This document shows positions 47,931 to 56,955 of a DNA stretch of 64,000 nucleotides, piece after piece (position 1 is the stretch's first letter; the number at the start of each line of letters is the position of its first letter). Made by a program: the position numbers and the translations under genes. This stretch comes from Xanthobacteraceae bacterium (GTDB taxonomy: Bacteria > Pseudomonadota > Alphaproteobacteria > Rhizobiales > Xanthobacteraceae), in the NCBI GenBank assembly GCA_019635635.1, contig JAHBZB010000001.1, positions 1,673,780 to 1,737,779 on the forward strand, given 5' to 3'. The notes below the pieces were generated by a model. The model was given only the letters and a program-made list of their open reading frames with translations, was not told the origin of the DNA and did not search any database.

Positions 47931-48694
47931 GCCGCGGCCCTCGCGCTCTTTTCGGCCGGGGTCCCTTCGACTTCGCGCGAAAGGTCGTTCCAGAGTTTTT
48001 CCAGAAGCGGCGCGTAGGCGGGGTGCAGGCGCGCGCGCACGAGGTCGCGCGGGCGCGGGATCGGAATCGAATAGTGTTGCGAAATTCTCGCGCGCGGCCC
48101 CTGCGAGAGCAGATAGACCACGTCGGAAAGCGAGATCGCTTCCTCGAGATCGTGGGTGACGAGCAGCACCGCGATCCTTTCCTTTTCGACGAGGTGCACG
48201 ACGTCCTGAATGACCTTGGTGCGTACGATCGCGTCGAGGGAAGCGAAAGGCTCGTCCATCAGCAAAAGTTTCGGCTCGAGCGCCAGCACCTGCGCGAGCG
48301 CCACGCGCTTCCTCTGACCGCCCGAGAGGCGGCGTGGATAGCGATCTTCGAAACCTTCGAGGCCGAGCCGCGCGAGCCATTCGTCGGCTTTCTTCAATGC
48401 CGGTTGTTTGCCCATGCCGCGAAAGCGCAGGCCGAGCGCTACGTTCTGTCTGGCGGTGCGCCAGGGCAGGAGTGCGTCGTCCTGAAAGAGAATGCCGACA
48501 TCGGAGCGCGGAAGTTCGAGATCGACCGTGCCGGCGAAAGGCTTCTGCAATCCCATCGCGGCGCGCAGCAGCGACGACTTGCCGGAGCCAGAAGGCCCGA
48601 CCAGGCTCACGAATTGTCCGCTTCCGACCTGGAGACTTGCCCCTTCGAGGACGGGCTCACCGCCATAGGAAAGGGATACGTTATTGACGCGCAA
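47927..48694 (-). CDS. ABC transporter ATP-binding protein, SsuB/TauB-like
   Basis: 255 residues. Walker A GPSGSGKS (33-40), the DDALLPWRTARQNVALGL segment typical of the taurine/sulfonate/nitrate class, signature LSGGQRKRVALA and Walker B LLLMDEPFASLD. Starts 6 bp after the binding-protein stop. No extra regulatory domain. Substrate specificity cannot be read from it. Confidence 0.93.
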   Translation of the reverse strand: MRVNNVSLSYGGEPVLEGASLQVGSGQFVSLVGPSGSGKSSLLRAAMGLQKPFAGTVDLELPRSDVGILFQDDALLPWRTARQNVALGLRFRGMGKQPALKKADEWLARLGLEGFEDRYPRRLSGGQRKRVALAQVLALEPKLLLMDEPFASLDAIVRTKVIQDVVHLVEKERIAVLLVTHDLEEAISLSDVVYLLSQGPRARISQHYSIPIPRPRDLVRARLHPAYAPLLEKLWNDLSREVEGTPAEKSARAAA

Positions 48695-48700
48695 CTCGAA

Positions 48701-49771
48701 CTATCCTCCGGCGATGGAGGTGTCGTGCAGCCCGCCGATATTGGTGTCTGCCTTGATGAGACCGCCGACGGTGAGCGAATTTGCAACGCGCTTCACCGCC
48801 GCGGGATCGATCGTCACCGCTTCGGGGTAGAGCGAGTTGCGGTAGCGCACGAGAATTTCGCCGAGTTGCTTGGTGTCGAGACCCGTCATCATCTCTTTGG
48901 GAAATGAACTGACGAGCTGGTCGCCGGAAAGCGTGCGCAGGCCCTTGAGCGCGTCGCCGAGACCCTTCACCAGCGCGGTCATGTCGGCGCGGCGCTCGTC
49001 GAATTCCTCGGCGCGAACCGAAACGCCCATGAATTCGAACGCGCCGCCCAGAAACTTGTCGGCGTCTTTGGTGTCCATCGCATTCACGATCACGCGCGAA
49101 CCGGCCTGCTGGAGAATGCTCAGCGCCGGCTCCTGCACGAGACCGGCATCGACGTCGCCACGGCGCACGGCTTCAAGCAGGTTCACGCCGAGGGTCGCGA
49201 ACTGCACGCTGTTCGTATCTGCGTTTGCCTGCTTGAGGAGAAACAGAAGCAGCGCGTGATCCGCATTGCCGAGCGCGGACACGCCGACGGTTTTGCCTTC
49301 GAGATCCTTCACCGTCTTGATCTTGTCGGCAGCTTTCGGCGTCGTAACGAGCGCGAACAGGGGAAGGCGGCCGGTCACGGCGAAGCGCCGGATTTTTGCG
49401 CCCTTGGCATAAGCCTGGATCGCGACATCGAGCGCGGTCGCAGCATAATCGACGGCACCGCCGACCAGTGCGTTCATCGCGGCACCGCCGCCGCGCGTAT
49501 AGATCAATTCGACGTCGAGACCCTGATTTTTCCAGTAGCCGCCCGAGCGAGCGACTTCATAAGGCACGCCGCAAAGAATCTGGCTGCAGTAAGCGAGCTT
49601 GACGGGTTTGAGTTTCGCCTGCGCGGCGGCAGGGCCGGCGCTGGAAAGCGCACCCGCAACGACCGCGACCCCCTTGAGCACCGAACGGCGCGAGACGTCC
49701 GGAGCCGCAATTTCCTTGCTCGACTTGATGCCCGCAGGAACGCGGGCCTGGTTTTCGTCGCAGCAGCTCAT
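48701..49771 (-). CDS. Tat-exported ABC substrate-binding protein with two cysteine pairs (SsuA/TauA-like fold)
   Basis: 356 residues. The first 27 residues carry MSCCDENQ, then a Tat signal SRRSVLKGVAVVAGALSSAG (RR at 28-29) ending near AAAQA. The mature part is a type II binding protein (NMT1/THI5-SsuA class): LAYCSQILCGVPYEVARSGGYWKNQGLDVELIYTRGGGAAMNALVGG. Its first strand holds C62 and C67, a CxxxxC placed where this fold contacts the ligand. These and C3/C4 are the only cysteines. First gene of the operon; an AT-rich palindrome lies upstream. A ligand that binds thiols (organosulfur, soft metal or organometal) is inferred. Confidence 0.85.
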   Translation of the reverse strand: MSCCDENQARVPAGIKSSKEIAAPDVSRRSVLKGVAVVAGALSSAGPAAAQAKLKPVKLAYCSQILCGVPYEVARSGGYWKNQGLDVELIYTRGGGAAMNALVGGAVDYAATALDVAIQAYAKGAKIRRFAVTGRLPLFALVTTPKAADKIKTVKDLEGKTVGVSALGNADHALLLFLLKQANADTNSVQFATLGVNLLEAVRRGDVDAGLVQEPALSILQQAGSRVIVNAMDTKDADKFLGGAFEFMGVSVRAEEFDERRADMTALVKGLGDALKGLRTLSGDQLVSSFPKEMMTGLDTKQLGEILVRYRNSLYPEAVTIDPAAVKRVANSLTVGGLIKADTNIGGLHDTSIAGG

Positions 49772-49843
49772 GGCACGCTCCGTTGAGACCCGGGATTTCG
49801 CCTCTCATACACCCGGAATTCTCAACAGACAATCGCCGTCAAA

Positions 49844-49865
49844 ATTATATATCTACTTATATAAT
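49844..49865 (-). promoter_or_regulatory. AT-rich palindrome upstream of the cysteine-binding ABC operon
   Basis: ATTATATA-N6-TATATAAT, perfect 8-bp arms, in an otherwise GC-rich genome. It is the only such AT block nearby, between the binding-protein start (49771) and the stop of the upstream SDR gene (49872), so it probably contains an operator and/or promoter. No regulator gene is adjacent. The factor is unknown. Confidence 0.5.
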
Positions 49866-49871
49866 CTGTTA

Positions 49872-50639
49872 TTAGCCGCGGCCTACGAACGGCATTTTGG
49901 TCGCCATTACGTTCATGAAGAGCACGTTGGCGTCCAAGGGCAGCGAGGCGATGTAGACGATCGCATTGGCGACATGCTCGACCGCGACCCGCGGCTCGAC
50001 CTTGGTGGAGCCGTCCGGCTGCAACACGCCGCCCTGCGCCATGCGGTCGGTCATCGGTGTCACCGCGTTGCCGATATCGATCTGGCTGCAGGCAATGTCA
50101 TAGGCGCGGCCATCGAGTGCGGTCGCGCGCGTGAGGCCGGAGACTGCATGCTTGGTCGAGGTATAGGGCGCGGAGAAGGGGCGCGGTGCATAGGCCGAGA
50201 TCGAGCCGTTGTTGATGATGCGGCCGCCGCGCGGATTCTGTTCCTTCATGATGCGGAAGGCTTCCTGCGTGCAAAGGAACGGACCGGTGAGGTTCGCGGC
50301 GACGGTTGAATTCCAGTCCTCGAGCTTGATGTCTTCGAGCGGCACCGGCGGCGTGCCGCGGCCCGCGTTATTGAAGACCACATCGAGGCGGCCGTATTTT
50401 TCTTTCGTCTTTGCGAAGAGATTTTTGATTTGCTCGGGCACGCCGACGTCGGTCGGCACCGCGAGACATTCAGCGCCTGCCGCCGTGATTTCCTTGGCGA
50501 CCTCGTCGAGCTCCGCCTTCCGGCGTGCCGCGATCACCAGATTGAAGCCCGCTTTCGCCAGTGCTACCGCCGCCGCCCGTCCGATGCCCGAGCTTGCGCC
50601 CGTGACCAACGCGATCTTCCGCGAAGTTGCCATCGCCAT
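49872..50639 (-). CDS. Short-chain dehydrogenase/reductase (SDR)
   Basis: 255 residues, classical SDR. NAD(P) site TGASSGIG (13-20), NNAG (89-92), catalytic S145, Y158 and K162 (SAPYTSTK). The basic ARR at 37-39 after the second strand favours NADP(H). Substrate not known. On the same strand as, and upstream of, the ABC operon, but the palindrome between suggests a separate unit; also 32 bp downstream of the Anbu gene, so read-through from the Anbu locus is possible. Confidence 0.92.
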   Translation of the reverse strand: MAMATSRKIALVTGASSGIGRAAAVALAKAGFNLVIAARRKAELDEVAKEITAAGAECLAVPTDVGVPEQIKNLFAKTKEKYGRLDVVFNNAGRGTPPVPLEDIKLEDWNSTVAANLTGPFLCTQEAFRIMKEQNPRGGRIINNGSISAYAPRPFSAPYTSTKHAVSGLTRATALDGRAYDIACSQIDIGNAVTPMTDRMAQGGVLQPDGSTKVEPRVAVEHVANAIVYIASLPLDANVLFMNVMATKMPFVGRG

Positions 50640-50671
50640 TCACTCCCTGAGATTTATGATTTTTGTAGGCG

Positions 50672-51550
50672 TTATCGTTTTGGTTTCTGCTGTTGCAGAA
50701 TTTTCGCCGCAGGCTGGCCCGCGGTCAATTGCGCGCCTGCAGCATTGGCGAGCGCGCCGGCGCGCGGCAGTACGGTGTCGACGCCTTCGGGCGCGAACGA
50801 TTCCACGGGCCGCGTCGCATAAGGCGGGCGGGGGATCGCGATGTGGGCCGCGCGCAGGGCCGCCGACCAGCGCTCGCGCAGATCGGTGAAATAAGGTTCG
50901 CCCGGCATGATGCGGTAGTTGAGTTCGATGCCGAGCGCGTCGCGGCGGATGACCGCGATATCGATCGGCAGGCCGACCGCGAGATTCGAGCGGATGGTCG
51001 AATCCATCGAGATCAGGTTGATCTTCAGCGCGTCATAAAGATCGGTGTCGTAGTTCACCGCGCGGTCGAGGATCGGCTTGCCGTATTTGTGTTCGCCGAT
51101 CTGGAGGAACGGCGTGTCGGTGGTGCATTCGATGAAGTTGCCGGCGGCATAGATCATGAAAAGCCGCAGCCGGCGGCCCTCGACCTGACCCGCGAGCAGG
51201 AACGAGACGTCGAAACTAATGTCGGCTTCTTCGAGCGCCTTCGCGTCGCTGTCGTGCACGATGCGCAGCGCACGGCCGACGCGTTGTGCGGCCTGGAACA
51301 TGGTGGGAGCGTCGGTGAGCCGCTCAAGCTCCCCGGTCTCCGGGTTTTCGATGCCCTCGGAAAGCAGGCTTACAACGCTCTGCGCAACGGAAAGATTGCC
51401 TGCGGAAGCGAGCGCCATCACGCGCTTGCCCGGCTCCTCGAACAGATGGAGCTTGCGAAAGGTCGAGATGTTGTCGAGACCCGCGTTGGTGCGGGTGTCG
51501 GCAATAATCACAATCCCGTCGCGAACCAGAATTCCGCAGCAATAGGTCAT
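50672..51550 (-). CDS. Anbu proteasome-like peptidase
   Basis: 292 residues. The ATG at 51550 makes Thr the second residue (MTYCCGILVRDGIVIIADTRTNAG); removal of Met would expose the N-terminal Thr nucleophile of the proteasome beta family. The frame extends four codons further, but that would bury the Thr. Anbu (ancestral beta subunit) forms open helical assemblies; its substrate is not settled. A C-terminal tail of about 50 residues (Pro/Ala/Gln-rich) is longer than I expect. Last gene of the ATP-grasp/alpha-E/transglutaminase/Anbu set. Confidence 0.92.
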   Translation of the reverse strand: MTYCCGILVRDGIVIIADTRTNAGLDNISTFRKLHLFEEPGKRVMALASAGNLSVAQSVVSLLSEGIENPETGELERLTDAPTMFQAAQRVGRALRIVHDSDAKALEEADISFDVSFLLAGQVEGRRLRLFMIYAAGNFIECTTDTPFLQIGEHKYGKPILDRAVNYDTDLYDALKINLISMDSTIRSNLAVGLPIDIAVIRRDALGIELNYRIMPGEPYFTDLRERWSAALRAAHIAIPRPPYATRPVESFAPEGVDTVLPRAGALANAAGAQLTAGQPAAKILQQQKPKR

Positions 51551-51636
51551 CGACTCAAGCACTTTCGTTCGCCGGGGGCGGAGTATGCCTTACTGTTGCA
51601 TTGCGGCAAGTGCGGCAATCTCACGGGCGGAACGGC

Positions 51637-52464
51637 CTATTGCTGCGACTGCCGGCTCGCCTGATCCACGCTGACTTTCACATCCATGGCCTCGCCGAGG
51701 CCGCCATAGCGCGTACCCCGGACGGGAGCGGCGCCGAGATAGTCGAGGCCGGTCGCGACCCGGACATGGGCCTCGGTCGCGCAGATGCCGTTCGCCGGGT
51801 CGAAGGCGATCCAGCCGAGATCGGGCAGGAAGGCTTCGGTCCAGGCGTGGCCGGATTCGGTGTGCACGACGCCGTCGCCGCGCAGAAAATAGCCGCCGAT
51901 ATAACGCGCGGGAATTTTCAGGTAACGCGCGGCGGAGCAGAACACATGCGCGTAATCCTGACAGACCCCGTGCTGGTTCGCGAACGCCTGTTGCGCGGTG
52001 GTGGAGGTAGCGGTCGCATCCACGTCAAACTTGAAATTCGAATAGATATGGCTCTGCATCGCGTGCAGCGTGTCGAGCGCGGCGCGGTTGCCGCCTTCGC
52101 TGATTTCGTTCGCCCAATCGATAATCGCGCTATCGGGCGCGGTGAGGTCGGTCTGCCGGAGATAGAACGACGGCGGAAATTTCTCGCGCGTGCCGCGCGT
52201 GATGCCGTGCGTGTCCTGTGTCTCGACCTCTCCCGCGACGCGCACCGAGAGTTCGGAGATCGGCCCGTCGACGGTGAAGGTATGCGTGAGATTGCCGAAA
52301 GAATCCTCGCGCGGCTCGACGCGGCAATCTTCCGAGACTTCGACGCGCCAGCGCACGACATACTGTCCGTCGTGGTTGCGCGGCGTCAGGCGCAGAATCT
52401 GGATCGCCCGCGTTGCGGGCGTGTCGTAACGGTAAACGGTTTCGTGCGCGATCCGGATTCGCAT
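51637..52464 (-). CDS. Transglutaminase-like cysteine peptidase of the Anbu locus
   Basis: 275 residues. N-terminal beta-sandwich (bacterial transglutaminase-like N domain; MRIRIAHETVYRYDTPATRAIQILRLTPR) and a transglutaminase core with C168 (GVCQDYAH), H206 (SGHAWTE) and D222 (FDPANG) as the catalytic triad. Usual partner of Anbu, alpha-E and circularly permuted ATP-grasp proteins. May hydrolyse or form isopeptide bonds; which is unknown. Confidence 0.93.
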   Translation of the reverse strand: MRIRIAHETVYRYDTPATRAIQILRLTPRNHDGQYVVRWRVEVSEDCRVEPREDSFGNLTHTFTVDGPISELSVRVAGEVETQDTHGITRGTREKFPPSFYLRQTDLTAPDSAIIDWANEISEGGNRAALDTLHAMQSHIYSNFKFDVDATATSTTAQQAFANQHGVCQDYAHVFCSAARYLKIPARYIGGYFLRGDGVVHTESGHAWTEAFLPDLGWIAFDPANGICATEAHVRVATGLDYLGAAPVRGTRYGGLGEAMDVKVSVDQASRQSQQ

Positions 52465-52485
52465 TGTATTTCGCTTTAGCTCGAT

Positions 52486-53427
52486 TCAGATCAGGTATTG
52501 ATCGCCGATCGCATTGCCGACGCGATTGTTGTCGATCAGGAACTGCGTAATAAACTCGTGCAGGCCGGACTGGAAGATGTCCTCGATCTTTCCGTTTTCG
52601 AGCTTGTTCGTGGTCGCGCGCGCAAGCCGCTGCGCCTGGCCTTGCCGCCCATAGAATTGCGCGAGGTCGTCCAGATAGCGGTTGATATTTTCGTAGCAGC
52701 TCGCAAGCGAGCGCGGCATCTGGCGATTGAGAATGAGCAGGTCCGCGACCAGCCACGGTTTCACGCTCTCGCGATAGACCCAGTGATAGCTGGTGCGCGC
52801 GGAAACCGAGCGCAGGATCGAGGCCCACTGGAAATAATCGAGCGGGCCGCCGACCTGCGCTTCGCGCGGCAGCAGCACATGATACTTCACGTCGAGAATG
52901 CGCGCGGTAGCGTCCGCGCGCTCGACCAGGAAGCCGAGGCGGGAAAACCAGTAAGCGTCATTCCGCAGCATCGTGCGGAAAGAAGTGCCGTCGAAGCGCA
53001 CAGAAGTTTCCATCACGAAATTAAGGAAGCGCGTGAACTCTTCGCGGGTGATGCGTTTCGGGTCGTAGCGGTGCAATTCATGCCAGGCAGAATTGATCGC
53101 ATCCCACATTTCGCCGGTCAGCGCGGTGCGCACCGAGCGTGCGTTGGTGCGCGCGATCTCCAGGCAGTTGCGGATCGAGGAAGGGTTGTCGAGCGAGAAG
53201 GCGAGATACTCGGTGACGGTGCGCTCGTTCGCCTCTTCGTATTTTTCCTTGAACGAGATCACGCAGCCCGCGGTCGCGATCGCGGAATCCCATTCGTTGG
53301 TTTCGCTGCCGTAGCCCTGTGGCAGCGCGGAGAGGCGATAGGTCGCGTCGAGAATGCGCGCGAGACATTCGGCGCGTTCGACGTAACGCGAGAGCCAGTA
53401 GAGGTTGCTTGCGGTGCGAGAGAGCAT
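52486..53427 (-). CDS. Alpha-E domain protein (DUF403)
   Basis: 313 residues, all-helical. Start MLSRTASNLYWLSRYVERAECLARILDATYRL is the alpha-E family hallmark; later REEFTRFLNFVMETSVRFDGTSFRTMLRND and LVERADATARILDVKYH. No catalytic motif is known. It begins one base after the ATP-grasp stop and probably forms a complex with it. Confidence 0.94.
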   Translation of the reverse strand: MLSRTASNLYWLSRYVERAECLARILDATYRLSALPQGYGSETNEWDSAIATAGCVISFKEKYEEANERTVTEYLAFSLDNPSSIRNCLEIARTNARSVRTALTGEMWDAINSAWHELHRYDPKRITREEFTRFLNFVMETSVRFDGTSFRTMLRNDAYWFSRLGFLVERADATARILDVKYHVLLPREAQVGGPLDYFQWASILRSVSARTSYHWVYRESVKPWLVADLLILNRQMPRSLASCYENINRYLDDLAQFYGRQGQAQRLARATTNKLENGKIEDIFQSGLHEFITQFLIDNNRVGNAIGDQYLI

Positions 53428-53428
53428 G

Positions 53429-54859
53429 TCAGCGATCCAGCACCCAGGTGTCTTTGGTGCCGCCGCCCTGCGAAGAGTTCACGACCAGCGAGCCTTTCGA
53501 GAGCGCGACGCGCGTGAGGCCGCCCGGCACGATACGGACCTTGTCGCGTCCGGTGAGTACGAAGGGACGCAGATCGACGTGGCGCGGCGCAATGCCCTCC
53601 TCGACGAAAGTGGGGCAGGTGGAGAGCGCGAGCGTGGGCTGCGCGATGAAGCCGTCGGGCATCGCCTTCACTTTCGCGGCGAAGGCCTCGATCGTCTTCT
53701 TGTCGGCGGCGGGACCGATCAGCATGCCGTAGCCGCCGGAGCCGTGCACTTCCTTGACCACGAGCTTGTCGATGTTATCGAGCACGTATTTCAACTGGTC
53801 CGGTTCGCGGCAGCGGTAGGTCTCGACATTCTTCAGGATCGGCTCTTCGCCGAGATAGAATTTGATGATGTCGGGCATGTAGCTGTAGACGGCCTTGTCG
53901 TCGGCAATGCCGGTGCCGACAGCGTTTGCGAGCGTCACGTTGCCGGCCTGGTAGACCGACATCAGCCCCGGCACGCCGAGCATCGAATCCGGCCGGAACG
54001 CGAGCGGATCGATGAAGTCGTCATCGACGCGGCGATAGATGACATCAATGCGCTTCGGGCCTTCGGTCGTGCGCATGTAGAGCATGTCGCCCTTGACGAA
54101 CATGTCGCGGCCTTCGACCAGTTCGCAGCCGAGCTTGTCGGCGAGGAACGAGTGTTCGTAATAAGCCGAGTTGAAGATGCCCGGCGTCATGATGACGACG
54201 GTCGGATCGCTCGACGACGAAGTGGGTGCGACCGACTTCAGCGTCGCGAGCAGGTCGTCGGCGTAGTTGTCGACGGGCGCGACTGGATGATCGATGAATA
54301 GTTCCGGAAAGAGCCGCAGCATGATCTCGCGGTTCTCCAGCATGTAGGAAACGCCGGAGGGAACGCGCGCGTTGTCTTCGAGCACATAGAAGTTGTCGGG
54401 ATCGACGCGCACCACATCGATGCCCGCGATCATGACGTATATGTCGTGCGGCACGCGCTGCCCGTTCATCTCGGGACGGAACACCGGATTTCCGAAAATC
54501 AGTTCTTCCGGCACGATGCCGGCGCGGAGAATCTCGCGCTTGTTGTAGGCGTCGTGAAGATAGGCATTCAGCGCCTTCACGCGCTGCTCGAGCCCGCGCG
54601 AGAGCTTCTGCCACTCGCCGCGATTGAGGATGCGCGGAATGATGTCGAACGGGATCAGCCGCTCGGTGGCGGCGGTGTCGCCATAGACCGCGAAGGTGAT
54701 GCCGATTCTGCGGAAGATGAATTCCGCTTCCTTGCGGCGATAGTCGAGAACGTCCTTCGGAACCGTGTCGAGCCAATGCGCAAGTTGCCGGTAGGCAGGC
54801 CTTATTGAGCCGTCAGGCGAACGCATCTCGTCGAAAAAGCTGGGTGTACGCGAGGACAA
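53429..54859 (-). CDS. Circularly permuted ATP-grasp protein (DUF404/DUF407)
   Basis: 476 residues. CP ATP-grasp type 2: DVVRVDPDNFYVLEDNARVPSGVSYMLENR, then VTLANAVGTGIADDKAVYSYMPDIIKFYL and VVKEVHGSGGYGML with the nucleotide loop. Family members are expected to form an amide or peptide-like bond using ATP, but no product is known. The start is a TTG at 54859 with CCGGAG 6 bases before it; an in-frame ATG at 54826 would cut off the FDEM segment. First gene of the Anbu locus. Confidence 0.93.
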   Translation of the reverse strand: MSSRTPSFFDEMRSPDGSIRPAYRQLAHWLDTVPKDVLDYRRKEAEFIFRRIGITFAVYGDTAATERLIPFDIIPRILNRGEWQKLSRGLEQRVKALNAYLHDAYNKREILRAGIVPEELIFGNPVFRPEMNGQRVPHDIYVMIAGIDVVRVDPDNFYVLEDNARVPSGVSYMLENREIMLRLFPELFIDHPVAPVDNYADDLLATLKSVAPTSSSSDPTVVIMTPGIFNSAYYEHSFLADKLGCELVEGRDMFVKGDMLYMRTTEGPKRIDVIYRRVDDDFIDPLAFRPDSMLGVPGLMSVYQAGNVTLANAVGTGIADDKAVYSYMPDIIKFYLGEEPILKNVETYRCREPDQLKYVLDNIDKLVVKEVHGSGGYGMLIGPAADKKTIEAFAAKVKAMPDGFIAQPTLALSTCPTFVEEGIAPRHVDLRPFVLTGRDKVRIVPGGLTRVALSKGSLVVNSSQGGGTKDTWVLDR

Positions 54860-54977
54860 TTCAGGCTCCGGTCTTGCTGCCTGTAATCATGCCAGCCAAT
54901 CGGCTCTGGCGCAAAAGGCGGCAACGCTTAGGGCTTGAGCAACGCGCCTAAGGAGTGGGCGTTCCGGAGGACAGCGC

Positions 54978-56831
54978 CTAAATCGCGACGATGACGGCTC
55001 CATCCGGGCTTTTCGCAAACAGCCGCTCGATCTCGGCGGCACGACGCTCCAGCGCCGCGCGCTGATTGATGTAGCCCTTGTCGGTGATCTCGTTGGCGTC
55101 GATCGAGGGTGCGTCGGGCAGAAGAATCGCGCGGGCGACTTTGGTCGAGAGGCCGGACTGGCCAGCATTCCATTTTTTAAGCGCTTGTCCGACGTGTTCG
55201 AGCACTTTCGGGTGCCTTGAGAGTTCGGCAAGCGGGCTCGAAGGCTCGACTCCTGCGACCTTCGCGGCGCCGGCAGCATTGAGCCAGCAGAGCACGCCGA
55301 TGTGGTCGCGGCCTTCGCCACAGATCACCATGTCCTGCACCACGGGCGAGCAGGCGGCGATCAGCGCCACGCGCAGAGTTCCGACTTGCACCCAGGTGCC
55401 GCTGGTGAGCTTGAAGTCTTCGGCAAGCCGCCCGTCGAAGATCAGGCCCTTGTTGGGATCGTTCGGATCGGCGAAGCGCACGGCGTCGCCGGATTTATAG
55501 AAGCCGTCTTCGTCGAAATTCGCTTTGGTCTGGTCTTCGCGCTTCCAGTAGCCGTGGCGCGTGACGTTCGGCCCGCGCACGCGGATTTCGAGCTTGTTGC
55601 CGGAAGGCACGAGTTTCGTCTCGACGCCGAGGCAGGGAACGCCGATCACGCCGGGGCCGTCGGCATAGAAGTGCTGCATCAAGGAAAGCGGGGAAGTTTC
55701 GGTCGTGCCCCAGGCGGTCGTCATCGGCACGCGCGCGCCGGTCGCCTTGATCGCGAGATTTTCCAGCCGCTCCCATAGATCTTTCGGAAGCGACGCACCG
55801 GCATAGAAAATCATCTGGAGGCGGGAGAAGAATTTCTTCGCGAACTGCTCGTCTTTTTCCAGATGCGGCAGGATCGCGGAGTAACCGGCAGGCACGTTGA
55901 AATACGTCGTCGGCGACACCTCGGTGATGTTCTTCACCGTGATCTCGGCGAGGCCCGGCGCGGGTTTGCCGCCGTCGATATACATCGTACCGGCCAGCCG
56001 CTGCGCGAGGTTGAAGCAAAAGCTGCCGCCGAAGGTGTGGTTCCACGGCAGCCAGTCGCATAACACGAGCGGGTTCTCTTCCAGATAAGGCCAGCAGGAA
56101 ACGATCATCTCCTGATTGGCGGTCAGCATGCCGTGAGTGGAAACCACGGCTTTCGGCAAATTGGTCGAGCCGGAGGTGAAGAGAAATTTCGCGATCGTGT
56201 CCTTCGTGATCGCACCGATGGCTTTTTCGAGCGTAGCGGAAGGTTTCGTCTGCGCGAGCTGGTCGAATAGGGTCACGTTTTCGAGGTTCGCGGAATTTTT
56301 GCTCGCGACGATCTCGGCGTTCGCACCGGCAATGCCGAGAGCCTTGGCGAAGGGGCCAGTGTCAGCAGCGTAAACAAGACCGGGATTCAATAGCTCCGTG
56401 ATGTACCTGATCTTCGCGAGATCGGCGCTTTGCAGCGAGTAAGCAACCGAAATCGGCGCGACCGGAATGCCCGCATGTTCGCAGGCGAGCGTCAGCAACC
56501 CGTGGTCGATGCCGTTGCCGGAAAGAATGACGACCGGCCGCGCGGCGGAAAGGCCGCGCTCGAGAAGCGCGGAAGCAATCGCGTCCACGATCGTGCGGGC
56601 GTCTTCGTAAGTGATCTTGCGCCAGTCTTCGCCCGCGCGTTCCGCGAGATAGAGTTGCGACGGTGCTTTTTCGACTGCGCGACGGAAGAGGGCGGCGAGC
56701 GACGGATCGTAGGCCGGCAGCGCCGCGCGGGAGCGCAAAAGTATCGAGCCGTCCGCATGGTCGATGCGATCGACCACGACGGGCGCGAAATTCACCGCCT
56801 TGAACGGCGGCTTGGCTTGCTGGACGTTCAT
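54978..56831 (-). CDS. fcs: Feruloyl-CoA synthase
   Basis: 617 residues, AMP-forming acyl-CoA synthetase. AMP-binding motif FLFTSGSTNLPKAVV, TTAWGTTETSPLSL and GDAVRFADPNDPNKGLIFDGR. Length and the C-terminal layout (no long PCP tail) match the feruloyl-CoA synthase group that activates ferulate and other hydroxycinnamates for conversion to vanillate and then protocatechuate. It would feed the pcaBDC pathway found 25 kb away. GGGGAAG ribosome site before the ATG. No ech (enoyl-CoA hydratase/aldolase) gene is next to it, so the substrate is inferred. Confidence 0.82.
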   Translation of the reverse strand: MNVQQAKPPFKAVNFAPVVVDRIDHADGSILLRSRAALPAYDPSLAALFRRAVEKAPSQLYLAERAGEDWRKITYEDARTIVDAIASALLERGLSAARPVVILSGNGIDHGLLTLACEHAGIPVAPISVAYSLQSADLAKIRYITELLNPGLVYAADTGPFAKALGIAGANAEIVASKNSANLENVTLFDQLAQTKPSATLEKAIGAITKDTIAKFLFTSGSTNLPKAVVSTHGMLTANQEMIVSCWPYLEENPLVLCDWLPWNHTFGGSFCFNLAQRLAGTMYIDGGKPAPGLAEITVKNITEVSPTTYFNVPAGYSAILPHLEKDEQFAKKFFSRLQMIFYAGASLPKDLWERLENLAIKATGARVPMTTAWGTTETSPLSLMQHFYADGPGVIGVPCLGVETKLVPSGNKLEIRVRGPNVTRHGYWKREDQTKANFDEDGFYKSGDAVRFADPNDPNKGLIFDGRLAEDFKLTSGTWVQVGTLRVALIAACSPVVQDMVICGEGRDHIGVLCWLNAAGAAKVAGVEPSSPLAELSRHPKVLEHVGQALKKWNAGQSGLSTKVARAILLPDAPSIDANEITDKGYINQRAALERRAAEIERLFAKSPDGAVIVAI

Positions 56832-56955
56832 CGGCGCTTCCCCTGGAGCGATCTTTTGGCGTTCTTTGTATTTTTTCGAAATATCGAGCAGGATAGTTCA
56901 TGCGTCAAACGCGCCGCGCACGATCCCGGAAATATATTTCCAAGCAATTTCCGCT

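Noticed and set aside
47931..48380. 150-codon upstream extension of the ABC permease frame
   Set aside because: It lies inside the ATPase gene in another frame; ATGA overlap at 47930 and the family N-terminus decide the start.
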